DNA from: an uncultured Phocaeicola sp. | Lineage (GTDB): Bacteria > Bacteroidota > Bacteroidia > Bacteroidales > Bacteroidaceae | Length of the DNA: 50,932 nucleotides | Direction of reading: 5' to 3' | NCBI GenBank assembly: GCA_944320885.1 | Contig: CALUJE010000021.1 | Span: 1-50,932, forward strand | Part shown: positions 43,152 to 50,932 of the stretch, in pieces | Position numbering within the stretch: position 1 is the first letter of the stretch | Layout of the letters: every line of letters starts with the position of its first letter | Notes under the pieces: model-generated | What the model was told of the DNA's origin: nothing | The model's database searches: none | What the model saw: only the letters and a program-made list of their open reading frames with translations | Program-made: the position numbers and the translations under genes

Positions 43152-44700
43152 TATCTTCTCTTTTATAATTCAGAATAATATTTGTATTCAGCTTATTGGG
43201 AGTTTCGGCGCTGAAAAGTTGCAGTGTAACGGTGAAGTGCCTGAAAAATCCCAAGTGGCGGAAGAAGAATGGAGGCAGAACGCTCCTGAATTCGGTTGGG
43301 CGTTTGTATATCTCGTCCAAATCGGAGAAGAATGTGAAGTTGGCTTCCATTGCCAGATTTCCTATATAATTATTCCATGCATTGTATGCTTCTTGTGAAT
43401 AGGATGATTTGCTTACGTATGCCTGCAGATCTTCTTCTTCGTCAGAGATGATTATAAACTTCTTTGTCAGAATAGCTTTCATCTGTTCCTTGTTTGAAAC
43501 TCTTTTTGACAGAAGGTATTTCAGTACCCGGTTGTTTTCTATGGTATAAAGCTGATATTTCTTTTTGGGTGATTGAATCCATTTTTTTACAGGGTGTGCC
43601 AAATCTTGCCAGGCATTATATGTTTGCTGGTAATCAGATTTGATAGGGATAAGCAGGATACGGTGATTGACGGTGGAATCTTTTCCTTGAAATTCCACAT
43701 TGTCAATTTCCGGAGCTGCATAATCTTCAATAAATGTATAGAATGACTGGTCTTTTTCTCTGCATAGTTCTGTCGTCTTGTGCTTTATAGAATCATTATG
43801 GTTCAGACGTTGTGCCAGTGAATATATATTTTGTACTCCCATCTGATAAAAAACAGTAGTGTTCGAAGGCAACAGCTTAGCACTGAATAATGGATTCTTT
43901 GCTTCTGTTATCAGCGGAATGAGACTGTTCTTCTTGTATTTTTTTTGGTAGCAGGCTCCTGTAAGGTAAATGACATCGTCCAATATGTGTATATCATATT
44001 GAGCCCATTCTGCTATTGGATTGGTACGTGCGTATAAACGTATGTTATTGTCGTTCTTTTGCTTTATGAAAATATGAGAGAACATCTTGTCTGTTTTGAC
44101 AGATGTATTGTTTTTGTATGTATCGATGACTTCTTCAATGAGTTTTTTCTGAAAACTTATGGCATAGCAGTTTGACAAGAAGAAGCAGGCTAGAAAGTCG
44201 TTGTTGCTGACAGGATATATTGTAATAGTCTCTCCTCTGTACTTGATGGTCTTGGGGGAATGTCCTGTGGTGTTCAGTTCTTTCAATATATTTTCCATCA
44301 GACTCTGATCTCCATTGCCCAAATGGCCGTATAAGACCTGATCCTTTGATTTGTGTGGGGCATGGAAGCTTATAAGCACATTACTCATGGGAATACTTAG
44401 TCCATGTCCTTTTTCTTCGGCCAGTTCATCAATACGGTAATTTAGGAAATTAAACAAGTCTGATATCTGGTTTTGAGTGCATGCATCCTGATAAACTGTT
44501 GTTTCCAAGGTTTGAAACAAATTACTGATATTGCTTGTCTCAAGAATGGAGTGGGTGTTATATGGCACAAGTTCATATAAATCCATCTTACTGCTTTTTT
44601 CTTTCATCTCCAGTTGGGTGTAAAAGAAAAATCCTGTAAAGATGCAACATAATATTATAAAGAACGTTATGGTTATTTTTGTTCGTGCCTTTTTTATCAT
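43141..44700 (-). CDS. DUF3352-like membrane-anchored protein
   Basis: With ATG 44698-44700 this is a 519-residue protein with one N-terminal transmembrane helix (ITITFFIILCCIFTGFFFY) and a large periplasmic domain. The form (anchor, then LYELVPYNTHSILETSNISNLFQTL and later NTTVFYQMGV) resembles DUF3352-type proteins of Bacteroidales; function unknown. A TTG-started extension to 44745 is rejected because the -7 box lies there. It overlaps the MBL gene tail-to-tail by 11 bp. Confidence 0.75.
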   Translation of the reverse strand: MIKKARTKITITFFIILCCIFTGFFFYTQLEMKEKSSKMDLYELVPYNTHSILETSNISNLFQTLETTVYQDACTQNQISDLFNFLNYRIDELAEEKGHGLSIPMSNVLISFHAPHKSKDQVLYGHLGNGDQSLMENILKELNTTGHSPKTIKYRGETITIYPVSNNDFLACFFLSNCYAISFQKKLIEEVIDTYKNNTSVKTDKMFSHIFIKQKNDNNIRLYARTNPIAEWAQYDIHILDDVIYLTGACYQKKYKKNSLIPLITEAKNPLFSAKLLPSNTTVFYQMGVQNIYSLAQRLNHNDSIKHKTTELCREKDQSFYTFIEDYAAPEIDNVEFQGKDSTVNHRILLIPIKSDYQQTYNAWQDLAHPVKKWIQSPKKKYQLYTIENNRVLKYLLSKRVSNKEQMKAILTKKFIIISDEEEDLQAYVSKSSYSQEAYNAWNNYIGNLAMEANFTFFSDLDEIYKRPTEFRSVLPPFFFRHLGFFRHFTVTLQLFSAETPNKLNTNIILNYKREDINN

Positions 44701-44742
44701 AAAACCGGATGTTTGGCTTTTGCCTGTATTTACTATAATTTG

Positions 44743-44750
44743 CAAATATA
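44743..44750 (-). promoter_or_regulatory. -7 box of the DUF3352-like gene
   Basis: On the minus strand TATATTTG is an exact TAnnTTTG, placing the start near 44736 and the ATG (44700) about 36 bases downstream. Confidence 0.6.
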
Positions 44751-44841
44751 CTTAAATTGATGATACTATAAAATAAATCTTAAAGAAAACTATTATTTTT
44801 GAATACTTTTGTGTGGTAAGAGTTCTACAGAGTTACAGATA

Positions 44842-44885
44842 TTAAAAAGGCCCATTATAAACATGAATCATTTATAATGAGCCTT
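44842..44885 (-). terminator. Terminator after the secreted phosphatase gene
   Basis: On the minus strand the 15-bp stem (44885-44871 with 44861-44847, one mismatch, 9-base loop) is followed by TTTAAT. Confidence 0.8.
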
Positions 44886-44911
44886 GGGTATTTACCGAAT
44901 ATTCAGTTTGG

Positions 44912-45856
44912 TTATTTGGTTCGTTTTACGGTGTAAATTACTTTTCCTTCTTTATTGATCATGTGCAAGTCTATCTCCTTTTTGTCGGCAGTGATTAGAG
45001 AAAAACCTTCCTCTCCGCTGCAAAACTTGGTGCCTTCAATAGGTTTTACGTCACGACTCAATGAACCGGAAGAGTTGACAACATAATCTATGTTACTTCC
45101 TTTTACGCGGATATGCTGGAAGTTGTGGATGTGTCCGCATAAGTACATGGCAACATTGTTGTGCTTGCGAAGTATTGAATCCAGTCTTTTTTGAAGGTCA
45201 GCGCGCTCAGAGTTACTTTTTGAGGTTTCTGCATAGATGGGATGATGTCCTACAACTAATACCCAATCTTCTTTTGCATTGGTCAATACGGAATCTATCC
45301 ATGCAAGTTGTTTATTCAAGTCTTGTTTGCAGGCATCCGGATATTTTTCTGTATCCTCACGATATTTGTCTATCATCGGTGCTGTATCAACCATTACCAG
45401 GCGTACCGTTACATCATCGTCTTCTATTACTTTGGTATAGTAGCGGTCTTCTATATCCCATCGTGCGCTTACTTTGCCATAATCAAGAACGGCTTGTGAG
45501 TTTCCTCTATATTCATGATTGCCCAATATCGGATACCATGGAATCATCAGTTCCGGATGGCTGTAAATCAGTTCATAGTTTGTCATCCACAAAGGGTCGT
45601 TTACGCTTCTTACTCCTTCAAAATGATGTACGTCTCCTGCTGCTACCACACATTCTATATCAACGGTTTCAGCCATCTGACCCATTAGTTCTGCTATTGG
45701 TTTCTGATCGTAGTATCCGTTGCGTCCTAAATCGTTTGCCAGATAGAAGTTTACAGTTTTACCCAGATTTTTCCAGCTGTCAGCATTTTGTGAGAAGCTT
45801 ACTGTTACAATAAGCATCAGGCTTAATAAAGCCAATAATCTTTTAGTTTTATTCAT
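44912..45856 (-). CDS. Secreted purple-acid-phosphatase-like metallophosphoesterase (TRAP type)
   Basis: A 314-residue exported enzyme: signal peptide (about 1-22, ending SFSQ) and a calcineurin-like phosphoesterase domain. Metal and catalytic motifs are visible: NDLGRNGYY (Asp42), GDVHHFEGV (Asp75), GNHEYRG (Asn113, His114), VVGHHPIYAE and CGHIHNFQHI. The pattern follows tartrate-resistant acid phosphatase (ACP5) relatives; the first motif is NDLG rather than GDWG. It would release phosphate from monoesters in the periplasm or outside. It is monocistronic, with a terminator downstream. Confidence 0.92.
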   Translation of the reverse strand: MNKTKRLLALLSLMLIVTVSFSQNADSWKNLGKTVNFYLANDLGRNGYYDQKPIAELMGQMAETVDIECVVAAGDVHHFEGVRSVNDPLWMTNYELIYSHPELMIPWYPILGNHEYRGNSQAVLDYGKVSARWDIEDRYYTKVIEDDDVTVRLVMVDTAPMIDKYREDTEKYPDACKQDLNKQLAWIDSVLTNAKEDWVLVVGHHPIYAETSKSNSERADLQKRLDSILRKHNNVAMYLCGHIHNFQHIRVKGSNIDYVVNSSGSLSRDVKPIEGTKFCSGEEGFSLITADKKEIDLHMINKEGKVIYTVKRTK

Positions 45857-46097
45857 TTTGTATCATTGATTAAAATTTCATGGCGCAAAATTCATACTTA
45901 AAACTGAATTTAAACTGAATATATGGTTACATTTATATTACATTGCTTATACAAAATGATATGAGTATGTTTTAATCCTTGTTATGTTGTAATATTACAG
46001 TCTTGTTTTGTCCGGAGGAAATTCTTGATGTGCGTCAAAAAAAGAATTAGTTTATGTGAAACGATATTTTTTTCTTCCCTGAAAAAAATAAAGGTAG

Positions 46098-46105
46098 TAT
46101 CTTTG
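46098..46105 (+). promoter_or_regulatory. -7 box of the MFS-lrgA-lrgB operon
   Basis: TATCTTTG is an exact TAnnTTTG, leaving a leader of about 75 bases that holds GGAAACA/TGTTTCC arms (46119-46156). No clear -33. Otherwise the 331-bp gap 45857-46187 shows only AT-rich DNA. Confidence 0.5.
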
Positions 46106-46187
46106 CGCGTTCTTTTCAGGAAACAGAAACTAATAGTAAAGAATTTGTATGTTTCCGTGATAATTTATTTAAGGTATTAGTGTTTTT

Positions 46188-47366
46188 ATGAAAAAAAGTT
46201 TGTTGGCTCTTTCGTTCGGTACATTAGGATTGGGCATAGCAGAGTTTGTGATGATGAGTATTCTTCCGGATGTTGCTTCCGATCTTGGTATTTCTCTTCC
46301 TGTAGCCGGTCATCTTATATCAGCTTATGCTTTGGGAGTATGTGTAGGAGCGCCTTTGACAGTAGTAGTTGCCCGTACGCGTCCGTTGAAGCAAATATTG
46401 TTGGGACTTATGTTGCTGTTTATCGTGGGTAATCTTATGGCTTCTGTTGCTCCTTCATTTGAAGTGATGCTTATCATGCGTTTTATATCAGGACTTCCTC
46501 ACGGAGCATATTTTGGAGTCGGTTCGATTATAGCAGACCGTTTGGCCGATAAAGGAAAAAGTGCCCAGGCCATTGCCATTATGGTTGCGGGAATGACTTT
46601 TGCCAACCTGATAGGTGTTCCTTTCGGTACGTTTTTAAGTCATACATTTTCCTGGCGTATAATCTTTCTGATTACAGGACTTTGGGGAGGCTATATATTT
46701 TATAGTATTTACCGATGGGTACCTTATATGGCTCCATTGCCCAATACGGGTTTGAAAGGACAGTTTGCTTTTCTGAAAAATCTGGCACCGTGGCTGCTGA
46801 TTCTGGCAACAATGTTTGGAAATGGTGGTGTGTTCAGCTGGTATAGTTATATTACTCCATTGATGACAGAAGTTGCCGGCTTTATGCCTTCGGCCATGTC
46901 TTTGTTAATGGTATTGGCTGGTGCCGGCATGTGTATAGGTAATCTGATCGGAGGGCATTTTTCTGATAAGTTTGGAGCCGGAATAGTGGCAGCAACAACT
47001 CAGTGCATTATTTCCGTTGCATTGTTATCTATATTTTTCTTTTCTTCACATACTTATCTTGCAGCCGTGTTGATGTGTGTTTGTACGACAGGATTGTTTG
47101 CATTGTCTTCACCTCAACAGCTTCTTTTGTTAAAGAATGCTCCGGGAGGAGAAATGATGGGAGCTGCTTGTGTTCAGATAGCTTTTAATTTGGGAAATGC
47201 TTTGGGAGCATACTGTGGAGGACTTCCGCTGGCTGCTGGAATGGGGTATGAATATCCGTCGCTGATTGGAGCATTTTTTACCTTTACAGGTTTTTTAATG
47301 TTAGCGGTATACAGTTGTCGATATGAACGTAAAATCTTTAAAGAGAAAAAATTAACAAGAATATGA
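46188..47366 (+). CDS. MFS efflux transporter, AraJ/DHA1-like
   Basis: A 392-residue inner-membrane protein with 12 helices. The start MKKSLLALSFGTLGLGIAEFVMMSILPDVASDLG and the APLTVVVARTRPLKQIL loop 2-3 match the AraJ/DHA1 drug-efflux MFS group; LIMRFISGLPHGAYFGVGSIIADRL is the conserved motif of that group (like SotB/YdhP). It probably exports sugars, nucleosides or drugs; the substrate is not defined. Its stop overlaps the start of the LrgA gene (ATGA), an operon coupling worth noting. Confidence 0.9.
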   Translation: MKKSLLALSFGTLGLGIAEFVMMSILPDVASDLGISLPVAGHLISAYALGVCVGAPLTVVVARTRPLKQILLGLMLLFIVGNLMASVAPSFEVMLIMRFISGLPHGAYFGVGSIIADRLADKGKSAQAIAIMVAGMTFANLIGVPFGTFLSHTFSWRIIFLITGLWGGYIFYSIYRWVPYMAPLPNTGLKGQFAFLKNLAPWLLILATMFGNGGVFSWYSYITPLMTEVAGFMPSAMSLLMVLAGAGMCIGNLIGGHFSDKFGAGIVAATTQCIISVALLSIFFFSSHTYLAAVLMCVCTTGLFALSSPQQLLLLKNAPGGEMMGAACVQIAFNLGNALGAYCGGLPLAAGMGYEYPSLIGAFFTFTGFLMLAVYSCRYERKIFKEKKLTRI

Positions 47367-47767
47367 TACGTCAATGTTTTATTTTGTTTGGTTGTCTGGC
47401 TTTGGGAGAGCTGATTATATATCTTACAGGCATCAAGATCCCGTCCAGCATTATTGGAATGTTACTTTTGACATTATTCCTGAAAATGAAGTGGATAAAA
47501 CTGCAATGGGTGCAGGGTATGAGTGATTTCCTTGTAGCAAATCTGGGATTTTTCTTTGTACCGCCAGGGGTGGCACTGATGCTTTATTTTGATATAATAA
47601 AAGCTGAATTTATTCCGATTGTCGTATCAACTGTAATCAGTACCATATTAGTATTGGTATGTACAGGATGGGTGCATCAATATATACGTCGTCATATACA
47701 TTTTACAAAGAACACTTCAAACAACAAACAATCTAAAAATAAAGACAATGGACTTTCTGAGCAATGA
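47363..47767 (+). CDS. lrgA: CidA/LrgA family holin-like membrane protein
   Basis: A 134-residue membrane protein with four hydrophobic segments and the LrgA signatures LTGIKIPSSIIGMLLLTLFLKMKWIKL and the FVPPGVALMLYFDIIK region. CidA/LrgA proteins affect murein hydrolase activity and cell lysis in staphylococci, and relatives may transport pyruvate or other metabolites. A basic C-terminal tail (KNTSNNKQSKNKDNG) is present. It overlaps the MFS gene by 4 and lrgB by 20 bases. Confidence 0.92.
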   Translation: MIRQCFILFGCLALGELIIYLTGIKIPSSIIGMLLLTLFLKMKWIKLQWVQGMSDFLVANLGFFFVPPGVALMLYFDIIKAEFIPIVVSTVISTILVLVCTGWVHQYIRRHIHFTKNTSNNKQSKNKDNGLSEQ

Positions 47768-48443
47768 TTTTTTCCTTTTGGCTTTGACCTTTGGCCTTTT
47801 CTTTATATCGAAATATATCCAGAAAAAAACGGGATGGGTAGTTTTGAATCCTATCCTCCTCACAATAGCGATGCTTATAGTTTTTCTGAAACTGAACGAT
47901 ATCAGCTATGAAACCTATAACAGAAGCGGACATTTGATAGAGTTCTGGCTCAAGCCGGCTGTTGTTGCGTTGGGAGTACCGTTATATCTTCAGTTGGAGG
48001 CTATAAAAAAACAGTTGCTTCCTATTATTATGTCACAGCTTGTGGGATGTCTGGTGGGAATCGTTTCGGTAGTTCTTACCGCAAAATGGTTGGGAGCATC
48101 GCCTGCCATTATTACTTCATTGGCTGCAAAGTCTGTAACAACTCCGATTGCAATGGAAGTTACAAAAACGGTTGGAGGAATTCCTTCTTTAACTGCGGCC
48201 GTTGTTGTCTGTGTGGGATTGTTTGGTGCTGTATTCGGATTTAAGGTATTGAGCCTTGGTCATGTAGGAAGTCCGATAGCGCAGGGACTTTCAATGGGAA
48301 CGGCCAGTCATGCGGTAGGTACGTCAACCGCAATGGAGCGTGGACGGAAATATGGTGCTTTTGCGAGTTTAGGATTAACCTTGAACGGATTGTTTACCGC
48401 CCTTCTTACTCCTACCATTTTAAGGATAATGGGAATAATCTGA
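47748..48443 (+). CDS. lrgB: LrgB family membrane protein
   Basis: A 231-residue inner-membrane protein with about 7 helices. Signatures are KPAVVALGVPLYLQLEAIKKQ, SLAAKSVTTPIAMEVTKTVGGIPSLTA and the C-terminal GTASHAVGTSTAMERGRKYGAFASLGLTLNGLFTALLTP, characteristic of LrgB/CidB. It works with LrgA in the family's presumed holin-like or metabolite-transport complex. It is the last gene of the MFS-lrgA-lrgB operon; the hairpin repeat at 48465-48551 follows 22 bp after the stop. Confidence 0.95.
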   Translation: MDFLSNDFFLLALTFGLFFISKYIQKKTGWVVLNPILLTIAMLIVFLKLNDISYETYNRSGHLIEFWLKPAVVALGVPLYLQLEAIKKQLLPIIMSQLVGCLVGIVSVVLTAKWLGASPAIITSLAAKSVTTPIAMEVTKTVGGIPSLTAAVVVCVGLFGAVFGFKVLSLGHVGSPIAQGLSMGTASHAVGTSTAMERGRKYGAFASLGLTLNGLFTALLTPTILRIMGII

Positions 48444-48464
48444 ATTTCATGTATTTGTTTTTAT

Positions 48465-48551
48465 AAAAAAAGGACGTGTGCTTTTCCTTGAAAGTACACG
48501 TCCTTTTGCTTGAAAGCATGTGTCCTTTTTTAAAAAGCACACGTGCTTTTT
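48465..48551. repeat. Hairpin repeat cluster, AAAGGACGTGT family (copy 2)
   Basis: Inverted arms at 48468-48484 and 48491-48507 (AAAAGGACGTGTGCTTT against AAAGTACACGTCCTTTT), then a third unit AAAGCATGTGTCCTTTT (48513-48529) and a near-palindrome AAAAAGCACACGTGCTTTTT (48532-48551). The units match the cluster at 1711-1792. It lies directly after lrgB and probably ends its transcript. Confidence 0.8.
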
Positions 48552-48624
48552 CTAATGAAATAAAGGTTTACGAGCAAAGTAGAATCTTCTTTGTAGAAGA
48601 ATGGTTTAGTGATTGATAATAAAA

Positions 48625-49062
48625 CTACTCTTCAGAATCTTCTTCGTCATCATCGAAATCAAATTCAAAATCCAAATCATCCAGATATTCGGGAGTATTG
48701 AACTTGTCCAGACTCCGGCGTTCCTTTTTGGTAGGACGTCCGGTACCTCTGGCTCTATCAACAAATCCACTGATCTTATTCATTTCAAGTAATTCGTACT
48801 GGTCGGGTGTAGTAACATTCTCAAGCATTTCCTGAACAAGTTTGGCTCCGACTCTTTTTTCTATTGTCTGTAAAACTTTGAAAGAATATGTGATGGGCGG
48901 TTTTTTTACCTGAATGACTTCTCCCGGTTTAATCATTCGTGAAGGCTTTACTTGTGTACCATTGATAGAAATTCTACCTTTTTTACAGGCTTCTGCTGCA
49001 ATTGTACGTGTCTTGAATATACGTACTGCCCATAACCATTTGTCTATTCTGGCTTCACTCAT
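48625..49062 (-). CDS. S4-domain RNA-binding protein, Hsp15-like
   Basis: A 145-residue protein with an N-terminal S4 RNA-binding domain ([33 protein letters not shown]), [10 protein letters not shown] and the Hsp15-type [14 protein letters not shown]. It ends in an acidic tail ([18 protein letters not shown]). E. coli Hsp15 binds stalled 50S subunits carrying nascent tRNA. Its ATG overlaps the pth stop by 4 bases; co-expression with peptidyl-tRNA hydrolase and L25 suits a ribosome-rescue role. Confidence 0.92.
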   Translation of the reverse strand: MSEARIDKWLWAVRIFKTRTIAAEACKKGRISINGTQVKPSRMIKPGEVIQVKKPPITYSFKVLQTIEKRVGAKLVQEMLENVTTPDQYELLEMNKISGFVDRARGTGRPTKKERRSLDKFNTPEYLDDLDFEFDFDDDEEDSEE

Positions 49063-49622
49063 TTCTTGTTGAACTGATTCATGGTTATACTTATTCCTGC
49101 CAGGCAGAAACTTTTAATGATTTCGCATGCCATATTTACGCGCTCGTCCATAGTCTTCATATTTTCTTCTGTAAAGTGCCCGAGTACAAAATCTATTTGG
49201 GCTCCTTTGGGAAAATCATTACCTATGCCGAAGCGTAAGCGTGCATAATTCTCGGTTCCCAATGTGGCTGCAATATGTTTGAGACCGTTGTGTCCGGCAG
49301 CACTGCCTTTGGGTTTCAGACGCAATGCTCCGAATGGTAAGGACAGGTCGTCAACAACAATCAGTACGTTTTCCAAAGGAATTTTTTCCTGTTGCATCCA
49401 GTAACGTACGGCATTTCCACTCAGGTTCATGTAGGTAGAAGGCTTAAGTAATATAAGCTGCCTGCCTTTTAAAGACATATTGGCAGTAGCTCCATATCGG
49501 CCATCTTTAAAAACAATATTGGATGCCTTGGCTAAGGCATCCAATATATTAAATCCTATATTATGACGGGTATTTTGGTATTCTTCTCCAATATTTCCCA
49601 ATCCTACAATCAAATATTTCAT
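49059..49622 (-). CDS. pth: Peptidyl-tRNA hydrolase
   Basis: A 187-residue enzyme that frees peptides from prematurely released peptidyl-tRNA. It starts [24 protein letters not shown], with the catalytic His in [49 protein letters not shown], and FVLGHF at the C-terminal side. Length is typical. It follows the L25 gene by 22 bp and is coupled to the S4 gene. Confidence 0.97.
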   Translation of the reverse strand: MKYLIVGLGNIGEEYQNTRHNIGFNILDALAKASNIVFKDGRYGATANMSLKGRQLILLKPSTYMNLSGNAVRYWMQQEKIPLENVLIVVDDLSLPFGALRLKPKGSAAGHNGLKHIAATLGTENYARLRFGIGNDFPKGAQIDFVLGHFTEENMKTMDERVNMACEIIKSFCLAGISITMNQFNKK

Positions 49623-49644
49623 TTATAGGAAATAAGATTCAATT

Positions 49645-50238
49645 TTAGTTATTCTTTGCAGCAGCACCCATTGCAGCACGAGTCAATTTAACTGCACATA
49701 CAACAGTTTCTTTTGCATTTAAGATTTCCAATCCTTCGAAAGCTAACTCACCAACTTTGATAGTTTTACCCAATCCGAGGTTGCTTACATTAACAACCAG
49801 TCTTTCAGGGATCTTGTCATAAGTAGCTTTAACTTTCAGCTTACGAACCTGAAGTTGTAATTTACCACCGGCACGTACACCCTCAGCCAAACCTTCAAGT
49901 TGAACAGGAACTTCCATAACGATAGGTTGGTTTTCTTCAATTTGATAGAAGTCAACGTGAAGAACGTTATCTTTAACCGGGTGGAATTGGATTTCCTTCA
50001 TGATAGCTTTACAAACCTGTCCGTCGATATCCAAGTTTACAGTGTAGATATGCGGAGTGTAAATAAGGTTACGTAAACCTTCATTGGTTACTGAAAACGG
50101 AGTTGCAATAACGTTACCTTTTTCATCTTTTTTAGAACCATACAAGTTGCAAGGTACAGAACCTGCATTGCGAACTTCACGAGTACCTTTCTTTCCAGTA
50201 TCTTTTCTGGCAGTACCTTTAATGTCAATACTTTTCAT
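49645..50238 (-). CDS. rplY: 50S ribosomal protein L25 / general stress protein Ctc type
   Basis: A 197-residue long-form L25 (TL5/Ctc type): residues about 1-95 are the 5S-rRNA binding L25 domain (GTARKDTGKKGTREVRNAGSVPCNLYG, KDNVLHVDFYQI) and the rest the C-terminal beta-barrel domain (VPVQLEGLAEGVRAGGKLQLQVRKLKVKA). It heads the rplY-pth-S4 operon behind an excellent promoter at 50316-50346. Confidence 0.96.
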   Translation of the reverse strand: MKSIDIKGTARKDTGKKGTREVRNAGSVPCNLYGSKKDEKGNVIATPFSVTNEGLRNLIYTPHIYTVNLDIDGQVCKAIMKEIQFHPVKDNVLHVDFYQIEENQPIVMEVPVQLEGLAEGVRAGGKLQLQVRKLKVKATYDKIPERLVVNVSNLGLGKTIKVGELAFEGLEILNAKETVVCAVKLTRAAMGAAAKNN

Positions 50239-50315
50239 GTTTTAAAAATTTTGTGTTACTCTAAATTAAGTTGATTGTGCTTAACTCACCATCACACGAT
50301 GTGTCAAAAGCGGTG

Positions 50316-50346
50316 CAAAATTACAATATTCTTTTGAACTATCAAA
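50316..50346 (-). promoter_or_regulatory. rplY-pth-S4 operon promoter
   Basis: On the minus strand TTTG (50343-50346), a 19-bp spacer and TAATTTTG (50316-50323), a near-ideal Bacteroidota promoter. The leader is about 70 bases. Confidence 0.8.
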
Positions 50347-50356
50347 AACGGCAGGA

Positions 50357-50716
50357 TTAAAAATCGATATCAATTTTTATTTCATTGGCATTTTCTCCGT
50401 TCTCGGTTTCATTGCTGTGCTTTGATTCAATGGGACCTTGTTCCTGAACGATGTAATTTACGGCTTCGTTTAAGCCATTGATGAATTTTTCAAAATCTTC
50501 TTTGTATAGGAATATTTTATGCTTTTCAAAACTTACTTGTGAATCATCGCCCTCACCGGATACGATTTTTTTGCTTTCAGTAATAGCCAAAAACATTTCA
50601 TCCTTACGATTCTTCTTTACATCTAAATAATATATACGTTTTCCGGCCTTTATTGCTTTGGAAAACACGATTTCTTTGTCTGTCTCAACAGCACTTTTCT
50701 TTTTTAACTCTTCCAT
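50357..50716 (-). CDS. DUF3276/PUR family nucleic-acid-binding protein
   Basis: A 119-residue protein from ATG 50714-50716 (MEELKKKSAVETDKEIVFSK). The core IVFSKAIKAGKRIYYLDVKKNRKDEMFLAITESKK and KHKIFLYKEDFEKFINGLNEAV matches DUF3276, a PUR-alpha-like (Whirly-fold) nucleic-acid-binding family of Bacteroidota. The C terminus is acidic. The role is unproven; single-stranded DNA or RNA binding is inferred. A 10-residue upstream extension to 50746 is less likely. A possible -7 box (TATTTTTG, minus strand, 50784-50791) is upstream. Confidence 0.88.
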   Translation of the reverse strand: MEELKKKSAVETDKEIVFSKAIKAGKRIYYLDVKKNRKDEMFLAITESKKIVSGEGDDSQVSFEKHKIFLYKEDFEKFINGLNEAVNYIVQEQGPIESKHSNETENGENANEIKIDIDF

Positions 50717-50861
50717 AATAATTACTTGTATAAAAACTTTGCCCAAAATTGACTATTTTTTTGCTATTGGCAAAATAAAAGTCCAAAAATATAATCTATA
50801 TATGCTTTTTTATATATGTATAGGAAATGTGATTTTTGTATGCCTGTCAGGAATGTTGGCT

Positions 50862-50932
50862 ACCGTCAAGATAGAAGTGCAACACCATCCCCCTCTTCCT
50901 CCGTCCTTGGAGCGTAGCGGAAAGGGAGGAGA
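50862..50932. repeat. Partial hairpin-rich intergenic element at the right edge
   Basis: CTCTTCCTCC is followed by CTCC/GGAG arms and GGAGCGTAGCGGAAAGGGAGGAGA up to the edge (arms partly complementary). It has the look of a large palindromic intergenic repeat cut by the window; its identity cannot be decided. Confidence 0.35.

Noticed and set aside
44701..44745. TTG-started extension of the DUF3352-like protein
   Set aside because: It would start on the -7 box itself; ATG 44700 leads straight into the membrane anchor.
1..50932. tRNA, rRNA or riboswitch genes
   Set aside because: No cloverleaf-like GTTCRANNC segments, rRNA stretches or known riboswitch cores were recognised by eye; a covariance-model scan would be needed to exclude small RNAs.

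Overview
The window looks like chromosome of a Bacteroidaceae member (Bacteroides/Phocaeicola-like). Reasons: AT-rich intergenic DNA; almost no strong Shine-Dalgarno sequences; many promoters matching the Bacteroidota -7 box TAnnTTTG, several with a TTTG-like -33 box; Bacteroidota-typical families (DUF4293, DUF4348, DUF3276/PUR, Bacteroidota-type omega, LysM plus periplasmic-binding-fold proteins, HU-related proteins with glycine-rich tails, fimbrillin-like leucine-rich-repeat lipoproteins, phosphate-selective-porin family proteins). No tRNA, rRNA or CRISPR array was recognised. Most of the window is ordinary core genome with small accessory patches. The genus is an inference.

Layout. 0-1.5 kb: the end of an unidentified ORF and a tyrosine recombinase. 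1.8-4.7 kb: a MarR regulator and a four-module sulfur-transfer flavoprotein. 4.8-5.9 kb: two small unknown proteins. 6.1-8.6 kb: a tight macro-domain / nucleosidase / DEAD-box helicase operon. 8.7-12.2 kb: serC-serA-DUF1015 serine operon. 12.3-13.9 kb: exonuclease, YigZ and an NlpC/P60 hydrolase. 14.3-18.1 kb: uvrB, then bamD-rpoZ-DUF4293. 18.4-19.3 kb: two back-to-back gene remnants (deletion scar). 19.3-21.8 kb: LysM/binding-fold protein coupled to a beta-barrel protein. 21.9-27.2 kb: uvrA, ybaK-type deacylase and a POT peptide transporter. 27.2-31.1 kb: accessory patch with an (AC)13 microsatellite, terminator-like leader hairpin, 51-residue peptide gene, large LRR lipoprotein with 63-bp internal repeats, a 22-bp tandem array and an HU-like gene. 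31.2-35.8 kb: a TPR protein and a substrate-binding lipoprotein/porin pair. 35.9-40.4 kb: pgk, MFS-nth, pheS. 40.5-45.9 kb: DUF4348 lipoprotein, murB, MBL hydrolase, DUF3352 protein, secreted phosphatase. 46.2-48.4 kb: MFS-lrgA-lrgB. 48.6-50.7 kb: S4/Hsp15-like, pth, rplY, DUF3276.

How genes work together. Translational coupling by ATGA-type overlaps links LysM protein/beta-barrel, lipoprotein/porin, MFS/nth, MFS/lrgA and pth/S4. Serine synthesis (serC, serA) is wired with a DUF1015 protein, and no phosphoserine phosphatase is seen nearby. MarR and the CoA-disulfide-reductase-like fusion form a probable self-regulated redox/sulfur unit with a perfect 15-bp inverted repeat over its promoter. 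Envelope biogenesis is represented by bamD, murB, porins and lipoproteins, and DNA repair by uvrA, uvrB and nth.

Intergenic repeats are conspicuous: a hairpin family built on AAAGGACGTGTGCTTT (two places), a 'ggagtta' palindromic element (two places), an AT-rich element (two places, opposite orientations) and a 22-bp tandem array. No dramatic new multi-gene system is evident. The most interesting candidates are the macro/nucleosidase/helicase operon, the peptide-plus-LRR locus with its hypermutable DNA, the operator-like palindrome of the MarR unit, and the serC-serA hairpin with an internal promoter.
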